Assembly (NCBI GenBank): GCA_910585015.1
Contig: CAJUCT010000003.1
Coordinates: forward strand, 88,679 to 152,678
Length of the DNA: 64,000 nucleotides
DNA from: an uncultured Acetatifactor sp.
GTDB taxonomy: Bacteria; Bacillota; Clostridia; Lachnospirales; Lachnospiraceae
Reading direction: 5' to 3'
Part shown: one piece after another, positions 1-7,697 of the stretch
How the letters are laid out: each line of letters starts with the position of its first letter
Position numbering within the stretch: the stretch's first letter is position 1
Notes under the pieces: generated by a model
The model's input: only the letters and a program-made list of their open reading frames with translations
Told to the model about the DNA's origin: nothing
Databases searched by the model: none
Position numbers and translations under genes: made by a program

Positions 1-341
1 CGGCAAAGCCGACGGCCAGTCCTACACCCCAGCCTGCGGCAAAGCCGACGGCCAGTCCTACACCCCAGCCTGCGGCAAAGCCGACGGCCAGCCCCACACC
101 CCAGCCTGCGGCCAGCCTCGCTCCGGCAGGAGATGTGGTCACTCTGGTGATCAACCGGGGAGAGAGTTCCGTGACTGTCAGTAAGAATCTGGAAGAACTG
201 GGGTTGGTGGAGGATTACTGGGCCTTTGACAGGTATCTCTGTGAAAACGGGTTTGATCATTCCATCGGTACAGGTACATATGAAATCCCTTTGGGAACTG
301 CCGAGGAGGAAATTGCCCGGATTATCTGTAATTTGCGATAA
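1..341 (+). CDS. C-terminal part of an MltG/YceG-like protein (5' end outside window)
   Basis: The open frame starts before the window (codons in phase with base 3) and stops at 339-341. The visible part is a linker of three 12-residue repeats (AKPTASPTPQPA) followed by a compact domain of about 70 residues: VVTLVINRGESSVTVSKNL, then EELGLVEDYWAFDRYLCENG and a GTYEIPLGT turn. This resembles the LysM-like substrate-binding part of MltG endolytic transglycosylases (value-grip-GES, 'GLI...F..YL', 'G.Y.i..g'). The catalytic transglycosylase domain is not seen; the protein ends right after the small domain, so this is more likely one of the short YceG-like proteins of Clostridia, with the domain at the C terminus on a Pro/Thr-rich wall-spanning linker, than full MltG. 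Family call is by pattern only. Confidence 0.6.
   Translation, partial: AKPTASPTPQPAAKPTASPTPQPAAKPTASPTPQPAASLAPAGDVVTLVINRGESSVTVSKNLEELGLVEDYWAFDRYLCENGFDHSIGTGTYEIPLGTAEEEIARIICNLR
3..110 (+). repeat. Three tandem 36-bp in-frame repeats
   Basis: Three copies at 3-38, 39-74 and 75-110, nearly identical, each coding for AKPTASPTPQPA. They may continue upstream of the window. The array forms a Pro/Ala/Thr-rich linker and could vary in copy number by slippage. It is not a CRISPR: there are no spacers and the array is translated. Confidence 0.9.
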
Positions 342-347
342 AAGACC

Positions 348-376
348 TTGCCAAAAAGTTCTTTTTGTGATATACT
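348..376 (+). promoter_or_regulatory. sigma-A type promoter of rpsB-tsf
   Basis: TTGCCA (348-353), 17-base spacer, TATACT (371-376). It gives an rpsB leader of roughly 155 bases, long enough to hold a ribosomal-protein autoregulatory structure. The leader (about 384-540) is G+C-rich with several possible stems; no known S2 leader motif could be confirmed by eye. Confidence 0.75.
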
Positions 377-540
377 CGCAATGTTGTGAAAAAACACACG
401 CACTTCTATTTGACAGTGGTGTTCCGCCAGCCGGGATAGCGGTCAGAGTCGGCCAAGGTTTAACGCAGCCGCGGCAGAGAGAAGGAAGTGCGGAGGACGG
501 CACCGGGACACGGGCCGGTTAACCAAACGGAGGTAGAAAA

Positions 541-1293
541 ATGAGCGTTATTTCCATGAAACAGTTACTTGAAGCAGGTGTTCATTTCGGACACCAGACC
601 AGAAGATGGAACCCTAAGATGGCTCCTTATATCTTCACCGAGAGAAACGGCATCCACATTATTGACCTGCAGAAGTCTGTAGTCAAGGTGGACGAGGCAT
701 ACAAGGCCGTTTCCGAGATTGCGGCACAGGGCGGTACAATCCTGTTTGTCGGCACCAAGAAGCAGGCGCAGGACGCAGTGAAGACTGAGGCCGAGCGCTG
801 CGGCATGTACTATGTCAATGAGAGATGGCTGGGCGGTATGCTGACCAACTTCAAAACCATTCAGTCCCGTATTGCGAGACTGCGTACCATTGAAACAATG
901 TCCACCGACGGCACTTTTGATGTGCTGCCCAAGAAGGAAGTTATTCAGCTGAAGAAGGAGTGGGAGAAGCTGGAGAAGAATCTGGGCGGTATCAAGGATA
1001 TGACCAGGATCCCCGATGCAATTTTTGTGGTTGATCCCAAGAAGGAGAAGATCTGCGTACAGGAGGCTCACTCTCTGGGCATCACCCTGATCGGTATCGG
1101 CGACACCAACTGTGATCCTGAAGAGTTGGATTACATCATCCCCGGCAATGACGATGCGATCAGAGCCGTGAAACTGATCGTGTCCAAGATGGCTGATGCC
1201 GTGATCGAAGCCAACCAGGGTGAGGCTGTATATACCCCGGAGGATGTACAGACAGAGGCAACCGATATCGAGGAAGTAGCGGAAGAGGCTTAA
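541..1293 (+). CDS. rpsB: 30S ribosomal protein S2
   Basis: Structural protein of the small ribosomal subunit, needed for S1 docking and mRNA binding. The 250-residue product begins MSVISMKQLLEAGVHFGHQT and carries the family hallmarks: HFGHQTRRWNPKM, FVGTKKQAQ, NERWLGGMLTNFKTI, IPDAIFVVDPKKE and IPGNDDAIRA, at the usual spacing and length. A GGAGG ribosome binding site lies at 529-533, seven bases before the ATG. It is followed by tsf, the classic rpsB-tsf pair, and both are likely transcribed from the promoter at 348-376. Confidence 0.98.
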   Translation: MSVISMKQLLEAGVHFGHQTRRWNPKMAPYIFTERNGIHIIDLQKSVVKVDEAYKAVSEIAAQGGTILFVGTKKQAQDAVKTEAERCGMYYVNERWLGGMLTNFKTIQSRIARLRTIETMSTDGTFDVLPKKEVIQLKKEWEKLEKNLGGIKDMTRIPDAIFVVDPKKEKICVQEAHSLGITLIGIGDTNCDPEELDYIIPGNDDAIRAVKLIVSKMADAVIEANQGEAVYTPEDVQTEATDIEEVAEEA

Positions 1294-1321
1294 ACGGCAT
1301 TGATCCGATAGATGTGGAATG

Positions 1322-1353
1322 GAAGATTGCTAATCTTCAAGATTGATAATCTT
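1322..1353 (+). repeat. Twin small hairpins between rpsB and tsf
   Basis: GAAGATT-GCT-AATCTTC (1322-1338) is immediately followed by AAGATT-GAT-AATCTT (1339-1353). Both are perfect inverted repeats with 3-base loops and are near copies of each other. They end just before the tsf ribosome binding site (AGGAGG, 1359-1364), so they could act as an mRNA processing or stabilising element between the two cistrons. There is no T-run, so a terminator is unlikely. Confidence 0.7.
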
Positions 1354-1374
1354 CATATAGGAGGAGTGAATATT

Positions 1375-2313
1375 ATGGCAGAGATTACCGCAGCAATGGT
1401 AAAAGAACTGCGTGAGATGACCGGCGCAGGTATGATGGATTGCAAGAAGGCCCTGAATGAGACGGGCGGTAATATGGATGAGGCCGTGGAGGTTTTGAGA
1501 AAGAGCGGCCAGGCCAAGGCGGTGAAGAAGGAAGGAAGAATCGCGGCGGAAGGCATTTGCCGCATCGCCACCAGAGGAGATGAAGTGGCCGCTGTGGTGG
1601 AGGTAAATTCCGAGACCGACTTTGTAGCCAAGAATGAGACTTTTCAGCAGTTTGTGGAGGCTGTGGCAGAGCAGGCTGTGGCAACTGAGTCGGCAGATAT
1701 GGATGCTTTTCTGGCGGAGCAGTGGAATGCCGAGCCGGGCAAGACCGTACAGGAAGCTCTTGTGGATAAGATCGCTGTGATCGGTGAGAAGCTGAGCATT
1801 CGAAGATTCGAGAAGGTAGTTGCCAAGGACGGTTGTGTGGTATCTTATGTACACGGCGGCGGTCGTATCGGCGTAATCGTTGAGGCCGAGACCAAAGTGG
1901 TGAATGACGCAGTGAAGGAGGCGCTGACCAATCTGGCTATGCAGGTGGCTGCGCTGAATCCCAAGTATGTGGCTACGGAGGAGGTATCCGAGGAATTTAA
2001 GACTCATGAGAGGGAGATTATTGCCGCGCAGATTGAGCAGGATCCCAAGATGGCAGGTAAGCCTGAGAATGTTATTGCGGGCGCTATCGAGGGTCGTCTG
2101 AAAAAGGAGCTGAAAGAGGTATGCCTGTTAGAGCAGGTATATGTGAAGGCTGAAGACGGCAAGCAGACAGTATCCCAGTATGTGGCTCAGGTGTCCAAGG
2201 AGAATGGAACGGATCTGAAAATCAAGAGATTTGTACGTTTTGAGACCGGAGAAGGTCTGGAGAAAAAGAACGAGGATTTTGCGGCGGAAGTTGCCGCGCA
2301 GATGGGCCAATAG
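1375..2313 (+). CDS. tsf: Translation elongation factor Ts
   Basis: Guanine nucleotide exchange factor that recycles EF-Tu-GDP to EF-Tu-GTP. The 312-residue protein starts MAEITAAMVKELREMTGAGM with MDCKKAL, the UBA-like N-domain, and then the conserved SETDFVAKNE motif, HGGGRIGVIVE and the second dimerisation half. The start at 1375 is chosen because AGGAGG sits 10 bases upstream; an in-frame ATG at 1312 would add 21 unconserved residues through the intergenic hairpins. Length is normal for the family. Confidence 0.98.
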   Translation: MAEITAAMVKELREMTGAGMMDCKKALNETGGNMDEAVEVLRKSGQAKAVKKEGRIAAEGICRIATRGDEVAAVVEVNSETDFVAKNETFQQFVEAVAEQAVATESADMDAFLAEQWNAEPGKTVQEALVDKIAVIGEKLSIRRFEKVVAKDGCVVSYVHGGGRIGVIVEAETKVVNDAVKEALTNLAMQVAALNPKYVATEEVSEEFKTHEREIIAAQIEQDPKMAGKPENVIAGAIEGRLKKELKEVCLLEQVYVKAEDGKQTVSQYVAQVSKENGTDLKIKRFVRFETGEGLEKKNEDFAAEVAAQMGQ

Positions 2314-2340
2314 ACAGCTTCATCGTAACAACAGATATGG

Positions 2341-2380
2341 GCAGAAAGAGATCTGGCAGAACGGATTTCTTTCTGCTTTT
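2341..2380 (+). terminator. Probable intrinsic terminator after tsf
   Basis: GCAGAAAGA (2341-2349) pairs with TCTTTCTGC (2368-2376) and is followed by TTTT. The loop of about 18 bases is long, so efficiency is uncertain; the CPBP gene 50 bases on may get some read-through. Confidence 0.5.
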
Positions 2381-2425
2381 CTTAAATACGGTAAATATGT
2401 TGAGTAATGAATAAGGAGAAGAATT

Positions 2426-3316
2426 ATGACAGCAGCAAAGAGAACCGGATGGATCGGGCTCAGCGTTTTGGCATTGTTGGTGGCGCTGGGTACGCAGATA
2501 GTGGCGAGTGTGGCGGTTATACTGCCTCATTCATTTATAGCGGGAATACAGGCGGCGATGAACGGACAGACCGACCCCAGTCTGGTCATGGAGAACATTA
2601 TGGCCGATATGGGAGGAATCATGGGTATTATTTTGGTAGTTGTAGGAGTGCTGCTTCTGATAGTATTCGTCCCCTGGTTTTATTTTGGCTGTGGCAGACA
2701 GAAGATCACCGGGGCGTCAGCCAGAAGGGTGTTTGCTCCCCGGACGCTGCTCCTAGTGGCTATCATCGCAATAGGGTTGAACTACGGAATTAATTGTCTG
2801 CTTCAGCTGGTCTATATCCTGGTTCCCCAAGTGTTGGAAAACTACCAGCAGTTGATGGAAAACGCCGGAATAGGCAGTGATGTCTGGTCCAATGCGGCGG
2901 CTGTGCTTCTGGCCCCTCTGGGGGAGGAACTGATTTTCAGGGGGGTGGCGTTTCATTATGCCCGCAAGGCCGTGTACGGCATGAAGAATCCCAGAGCGGC
3001 GTTCTGGATCGCCAACTGTTTGCAGGCGCTGCTGTTTGGAATCTACCATATGAATCTGGTTCAGGGTATCTATGCTTTCGTCATCGGCCTGGCGCTGGGA
3101 TATCTGTGTCAGAAGTATCACAGCGTGATTCCGGGGATGCTGGCGCATCTGGTGTTCAACGGCATGTCTGCCCTTTTCGGTGATGTGATGTATGCCTGGA
3201 TTCCGGAGGGGGTAGTCTGGTATGCCGTCATCGGGGCGGCAGCCATGGCTCTGGTGGCGTTGCTGATTCTGAGAGACGGTTCCCTCAGTGCAGATAATGA
3301 ACAGAATGTTGCATAA
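2426..3316 (+). CDS. CPBP family intramembrane metalloprotease
   Basis: Integral membrane protein of 296 residues with about eight hydrophobic segments, in the CAAX protease and bacteriocin-processing (Abi/Rce1-like) family. The active-site motifs are visible: GEELIFRGVAF (EExxxR, about residue 168), FGIYHMNLVQG (H in helix, about 208) and the distal PGMLAHLVFNG. These residues form the membrane glutamate/histidine catalytic centre in Rce1-like enzymes. The substrate is unknown; in Firmicutes relatives serve prenyl-protein or peptide maturation or immunity. AAGGAG at 2411-2416 supports the ATG at 2426. It stands alone between tsf and the ABC operon. Confidence 0.88.
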   Translation: MTAAKRTGWIGLSVLALLVALGTQIVASVAVILPHSFIAGIQAAMNGQTDPSLVMENIMADMGGIMGIILVVVGVLLLIVFVPWFYFGCGRQKITGASARRVFAPRTLLLVAIIAIGLNYGINCLLQLVYILVPQVLENYQQLMENAGIGSDVWSNAAAVLLAPLGEELIFRGVAFHYARKAVYGMKNPRAAFWIANCLQALLFGIYHMNLVQGIYAFVIGLALGYLCQKYHSVIPGMLAHLVFNGMSALFGDVMYAWIPEGVVWYAVIGAAAMALVALLILRDGSLSADNEQNVA

Positions 3317-3327
3317 TCGTAAATAAA

Positions 3328-3384
3328 TCTTAAGAATTATTCATGAAGTCTTAAGATGCAATTTGTATACAGCTGTGCTATACT
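3328..3384 (+). promoter_or_regulatory. Promoter with paired TCTTAAGA operator, hybrid transporter operon
   Basis: Two identical 8-bp palindromes TCTTAAGA at 3328-3335 and 3349-3356 have centres 21 bp apart (two helical turns). A good -10, TATACT, lies at 3379-3384 but the expected -35 position (3356-3361, ATGCAA) is poor and abuts the second palindrome. This arrangement is what an activator of the OmpR or MerR type would need. The regulator is not in the window. The 5' UTR is then about 100 bases. Confidence 0.5.
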
Positions 3385-3491
3385 GTATTTGGTGATAATA
3401 GGATACAGTATGGACACCGAGGCGGTTAATTCCTCATCACCGATTTGGAAGTAGAACTACACGATGTTTTAAATAAGAAATGGAGGAGAGT

Positions 3492-5807
3492 ATGAAGAAA
3501 AAAAGTTTTATAAAGAGGATACTTGCTCTTACAACGGCTGCGGCGCTGGTGTTATCGTTGGCAGCCTGCGGCAATGGAGAGCAGCAGGTGGCACCTGAGG
3601 GCTTCGTCTATGTGCCTGAGTTTGTGGATCTGACAGCTATGGAGGGTGTGCAGAATGTAAGCGGGCCCACTCTGCGGGGAGAAGAGTTGTATTTTTCTTC
3701 TTCTTACTGGGATGAAGAGACGGAGGAAAGCGTACAGAAGTACTATCGCAGGAATCTGGAGACAGGGGAGATGGTGGAACTGCCTTTGAACCTGAACATA
3801 GAGGGAGCGGACTATTCCTATCCCATGACCGGCCTGCTGTTTGATTCTGACAATAATGTGGTCTGCCTGATAAATGCTTCCAAGACAGACGAGGAGGGCA
3901 ATTACACCCAGACCAATTATCTGATGAAATTTGACCCGGAGGGGAAGCAGCTCCTTAGTGAGGACATCTCTGAGGCGTTGTCTCTGGAGGGCGCGGAGAG
4001 CACTTATGTGCAGAATGCAGTGATGGATAATGAGGGAAGGCTGTACATGAATGTGAGCAGCAGCGGCATGGACAGAGCCAATTCTTTTATTGTAGTCATT
4101 GACAAGGACGCGAACCTGTTGGCACAGATAGATACGGGCACAGACTGGATCAGCGCCATCGGTGCGACGGAAGACGGAACAGTACTGGTCACCCGTCACG
4201 GAGATGGGGGTATGGAATGTCTGGAGGTGGATCTGACGAACAAGACCCTGGGTAACCCTCACGGCGGTATGCCCTCCTCCTACAACAACAATTCTCTGAA
4301 TCCGGCCCCGGGAGGCGGTCTTTTGGTCAACGACGGCACCAGGCTCTGGAAATATGACTTGGAGACGGAGGAGACGGAGGAGATACTGACCTGGACAGAC
4401 TGTGATATCAATGGCAGCTATGTGCAGATGATTCAGCCCATGGAGGACGGACGGATTGCCGTGTACTCCGAGAACTGGAGCGACAATACCAAGGAGGTGG
4501 CCTATCTGACCAAGACGGAGGCGGCCAAGGTGACGGAAAAGAAGATCATAACCCTTGCCACCATGTTCTCCGATCAGAATATTCAGCAGGCGGTAGTGAA
4601 TTTTAATAAGCGGAGTGATACTTATAAGGTCAAGATTGTTACTTATTTTGACGAGAGCACCGAGTGGACGGAAACCAAATATCAGGACGCCATGGCTGCG
4701 CTGAACAATGCTATCACCAGCAGCAACTGCCCGGATATTATAGACCTGTCCTACGGCAATGTAAATTCCTATGTGTCCAAAGGTCTTTTGGCGGATTTGA
4801 CCCCTTATCTGGAGAACAGTTCCGTGAAAAAGGAGGAGCTGATGGAATCCGTACTGGATGCTTATACTTTCGGGGACAGATTGGTGTGCGTCCCCACTGG
4901 TTTTACCATCTCCACCATCATGGGACGCACCTCTCAACTGGGTGAGCGCACCAGCTGGACCATCAAAGATATTATGGAATTTGCGGCCCAGTATCCGGAG
5001 GCAAAACTGTTTGAATATTCTTCCAAGGGCAGTATGCTGAACACCTGCCTGCAGTACAGCAGCGATGCCTTCATTGACTACAGCACCGGAAAGTGTAGCT
5101 TTGACAGTCAGGAATTTCTGGAAATTCTGGAGTTTGCCAATACTTTTGAGACAGAGACCGAGTGGGATAGAGAGGGAGATAGTCTTCCCAAGCAGATATC
5201 GGATGGAAGAATTCTGCTCAATGCCATAAATATTTATGAGATGACAGAGATGCAGATGTACTCCCTGATGTTCAATGAGCCCGTAACCTTTATCGGCTAT
5301 CCCACGGTGGATGGCAGCAACGGCAATCGCATCAACGGCCAGAACTGCTATGCCATTACTACCAAGAGCAAAAATCCCGAGGGCGCATGGTCTTTTATCG
5401 AGTCCATGCTGCAGTATGAGGAAGTGTCAGAGTGGCGCGGAAACAGCTATTTCCCCATCCGCAAGGATATGTTGGAGGAATCCTTTGAGATTGCTATGAA
5501 AGAGAACGGAGCCTATGACGAGAACGGGGATATCATGCTGGACGAGAATGGGGATCCTATGATCCAACCTAAGGTTACCTGGGGTTATGATGACTGGGAG
5601 TGTGAGGTCTATGCCGCAACGCCGGAGCAGGTGCAGGCGGTGAGAGAGTTGATTGATTCTTCGGTGGCGGCAACCAACAATGATGAGACTATACTTAATA
5701 TCATTCAGGAGGAGGCGCAAGGTTATTTTGAGGGCCAGAAGAGCGCCCAGGATGTGGCGAACGTGATTCAGAGCCGGGTGCAGACCTATGTGAGTGAGAA
5801 CAGCTAA
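3492..5807 (+). CDS. Lipoprotein: beta-propeller-like domain fused to ABC solute-binding domain (paralogue 1)
   Basis: 771-residue secreted lipoprotein. Lipobox LSLAAC puts the lipidated Cys at 26. Residues about 40-345 are made of short repeating beta-type segments (for example GPTLRGEELYFSSS, LLFDSDNNVVCLI, NAVMDNEGRLYMNVS, IGATEDGTVLVT), which reads as a propeller of the PQQ/NHL kind. From about residue 351 (KIITLATMFSDQNIQQAVVNFN) to the end it is a family-1 extracellular solute-binding protein: NCPDIIDLSYGNV, SKGLLADLTPYLE, GYPTVDGSNG, AWSFIESML. The usual size of such binding proteins is 400-450, so the N-terminal half is an added domain. Start at 3492 is set by GGAGG at 3482-3486; an ATG at 3480 overlaps that site. 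Its paralogue is the last gene of the same operon. Likely binds a carbohydrate or glycan fragment; the substrate is not known. Confidence 0.8.
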   Translation: MKKKSFIKRILALTTAAALVLSLAACGNGEQQVAPEGFVYVPEFVDLTAMEGVQNVSGPTLRGEELYFSSSYWDEETEESVQKYYRRNLETGEMVELPLNLNIEGADYSYPMTGLLFDSDNNVVCLINASKTDEEGNYTQTNYLMKFDPEGKQLLSEDISEALSLEGAESTYVQNAVMDNEGRLYMNVSSSGMDRANSFIVVIDKDANLLAQIDTGTDWISAIGATEDGTVLVTRHGDGGMECLEVDLTNKTLGNPHGGMPSSYNNNSLNPAPGGGLLVNDGTRLWKYDLETEETEEILTWTDCDINGSYVQMIQPMEDGRIAVYSENWSDNTKEVAYLTKTEAAKVTEKKIITLATMFSDQNIQQAVVNFNKRSDTYKVKIVTYFDESTEWTETKYQDAMAALNNAITSSNCPDIIDLSYGNVNSYVSKGLLADLTPYLENSSVKKEELMESVLDAYTFGDRLVCVPTGFTISTIMGRTSQLGERTSWTIKDIMEFAAQYPEAKLFEYSSKGSMLNTCLQYSSDAFIDYSTGKCSFDSQEFLEILEFANTFETETEWDREGDSLPKQISDGRILLNAINIYEMTEMQMYSLMFNEPVTFIGYPTVDGSNGNRINGQNCYAITTKSKNPEGAWSFIESMLQYEEVSEWRGNSYFPIRKDMLEESFEIAMKENGAYDENGDIMLDENGDPMIQPKVTWGYDDWECEVYAATPEQVQAVRELIDSSVAATNNDETILNIIQEEAQGYFEGQKSAQDVANVIQSRVQTYVSENS

Positions 5808-5822
5808 GGAGGCATAGAAGCC

Positions 5823-6728
5823 TTGAAGAAGTTGAAAGAAAAAAAGACCCATATCAGTATGGGCAAACGGTTAAAGAGGGTCAAGAGGAACTCGGGGGTG
5901 TTTATTGCCCCCAGCTTCCTGGGGGTGATGACCTTTTTCGTGATCCCCTTCATCGTAATAATTTATTATTCGATGGTAGATAATCCTATCAGTCGCAATT
6001 TCGTATTTTTGGATAATTTTAAGAATATAATAGGCAATGCGGCATTCCGTTCGGCAGTTTCCAATACAGCCATATTCGCCGGAGTTTCGGTGCCGCTGGC
6101 GGTTGTGTTGTCTCTGCTGCTGGCTATCCTGCTGGAGTCAAAGATTCCGTTCAGGAGCCAGTTTCGGACATTTTTCCTGAGTCCTATGATGGTGCCGGTG
6201 GCATCGGTGGTATTGATCTGGCAGGTTCTTTTTCACTATAATGGCGTGGTCAACGATATGATAGCCGTAGTTGGAGCGGGGCCCATAGACTGGTTTAAGT
6301 CTGCCTATGGGCGTATTGTACTGACGATCCTGTTTTTGTGGAAGAACCTGGGCTACAATATGATCCTGTTCATGGCCGCCCTAGCCAGTATCCCCAAGGA
6401 TATTCTGGAGGTGGCCCGCATGGAGAGCGCCACGGCATTACAGACTTTTTTCAAAATAAAGATACGGTATCTGTCATCCACCATACTGTTTGTGGCGATT
6501 ATGTCACTGATTAATTCCTTTAAGGTATTCCGCGAAATTTATCTGCTGTCGGGGGACTATCCCGTAGATAGTATCTATATGCTGCAGACTTTCATGAACA
6601 ATACTTTCCGGAACCTTGACTATCAGAAGCTTTCCTCGGCGGCTGTACTGATGTCCATTGTTATGGTGCTAATCATCGGTTTCCTGTTCATCGTGGAGAA
6701 TCACTTCGGAAAGGACGTGGAGGGATGA
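5823..6728 (+). CDS. Sugar-type ABC transporter permease (MalF/UgpA-like)
   Basis: 301 residues with six predicted membrane segments (first FIAPSFLGVMTFFVIPFIVIIYYSM). The cytoplasmic EAA loop that docks the ATPase is present as LEVARMESATALQTFFKIKIRYL (about residues 195-217), slightly degenerate compared with the consensus EAAxxDGA. Translation appears to start at TTG 5823, ten bases after GGAGG at 5808-5812, which overlaps the end of the binding-protein gene; the next ATG (5859) has no site. It overlaps the next permease by 4 bases (ATGA), so the two are translationally coupled and form the membrane heterodimer. Confidence 0.88.
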   Translation: MKKLKEKKTHISMGKRLKRVKRNSGVFIAPSFLGVMTFFVIPFIVIIYYSMVDNPISRNFVFLDNFKNIIGNAAFRSAVSNTAIFAGVSVPLAVVLSLLLAILLESKIPFRSQFRTFFLSPMMVPVASVVLIWQVLFHYNGVVNDMIAVVGAGPIDWFKSAYGRIVLTILFLWKNLGYNMILFMAALASIPKDILEVARMESATALQTFFKIKIRYLSSTILFVAIMSLINSFKVFREIYLLSGDYPVDSIYMLQTFMNNTFRNLDYQKLSSAAVLMSIVMVLIIGFLFIVENHFGKDVEG

Positions 6729-7681
6729 GCAAGCCTAAGAAAACTCTGCAGCCTTGGGAGGCAGAGCGGGAGAGAGCCAGGAAGGCCGCCAAGAGGCGCC
6801 GTATCTGGTCCTACACGAAAAGGGGCTTTGGCACCATGTTTGCCGCCTTTTTTGCGATTCTGTTCCTGATGCCCATTGTGCTGACCATCACCAACTCCTT
6901 CATGTCCTCATCGGAGATCAGTTCCAATTACGGAATGGTCTTTGCCACCACCTCTTCAGGAGGCAAGGTGTACATAGCGGAGAAGGTGACGCTTAAATTT
7001 ATACCGGACATGGTATCTTTCAGCCAGTATGTGACTGTGTTGTTCAAAAGTCCGGAGTATCTGCTTAAGTTCTGGAACTCGGTGATTCTGGTGGGACCTA
7101 TTGTGGTATTCCAGCTGACTGTGGCAACCTTGGCTTCCTATGGGTTTTCCAGATACCGGGGACGGATCAGGGAGATTATTTTCTTCCTTTATATCATATT
7201 GATGCTGATGCCCTATCAGGTGACATTGGTACCCAACTATCTGGTGTCTGACTGGTTGAATATTCTGGACACCAGGTGGGCGATCTGGCTGCCGGGTATC
7301 TTTTCTCCCTTTGCGGTGTTTTTGCTTACCAAGTTTATGCGGCGTATTCCGATATCGCTGGTGGAGGCGGCGCAGATAGACGGCGCCGGGGAGTGGCAGA
7401 TTTTTGCCAAGGTGTGTTTCCCGCTGTGTAAGGGGGCCATCGCGTCGGCGGCGATTCTGGTGTTTATCGACTACTGGAATATGGTGGAGCAGCCATTGAT
7501 TCTGCTTGCGGACGCGGAGATGCACCCCTTGTCAGTGTTCCTGAGCAAAATCAATTCCGGCGAGATCGGCCTGGCTTTTGCCGTGGCCACAATCTATATG
7601 GTTCCCGGCTTGCTGGTGTTCCTGTACGGAGAAGAGTATCTGGTGGATGGCATTACTTACCAGGGCGGTGTAAAAGGTTAA
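6725..7681 (+). CDS. Sugar-type ABC transporter permease (MalG/UgpE-like)
   Basis: 318 residues, six membrane segments, partner of the preceding permease. The EAA loop is canonical here: VEAAQIDGAGEWQIFAKVCFPLCKG (about residues 215-240). A stretch of about 60 residues between helix 1 and 2 (SSSEISSNYGMVFATTSSGG...) is an extracytoplasmic loop. The N terminus is strongly basic (ERARKAAKRRRIWSYTKRG). ATG overlaps the upstream stop. No ATPase of the MsmX/MalK type is encoded in the operon, so one must be borrowed from elsewhere. Confidence 0.9.
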   Translation: MSKPKKTLQPWEAERERARKAAKRRRIWSYTKRGFGTMFAAFFAILFLMPIVLTITNSFMSSSEISSNYGMVFATTSSGGKVYIAEKVTLKFIPDMVSFSQYVTVLFKSPEYLLKFWNSVILVGPIVVFQLTVATLASYGFSRYRGRIREIIFFLYIILMLMPYQVTLVPNYLVSDWLNILDTRWAIWLPGIFSPFAVFLLTKFMRRIPISLVEAAQIDGAGEWQIFAKVCFPLCKGAIASAAILVFIDYWNMVEQPLILLADAEMHPLSVFLSKINSGEIGLAFAVATIYMVPGLLVFLYGEEYLVDGITYQGGVKG

Positions 7682-7697
7682 TGTTAAAAGAAAGGGT

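Noticed and set aside
3..110. Tandem 36-bp repeats as a CRISPR array
   Set aside because: Repeats are directly adjacent without spacers and are translated as a Pro/Thr-rich linker.
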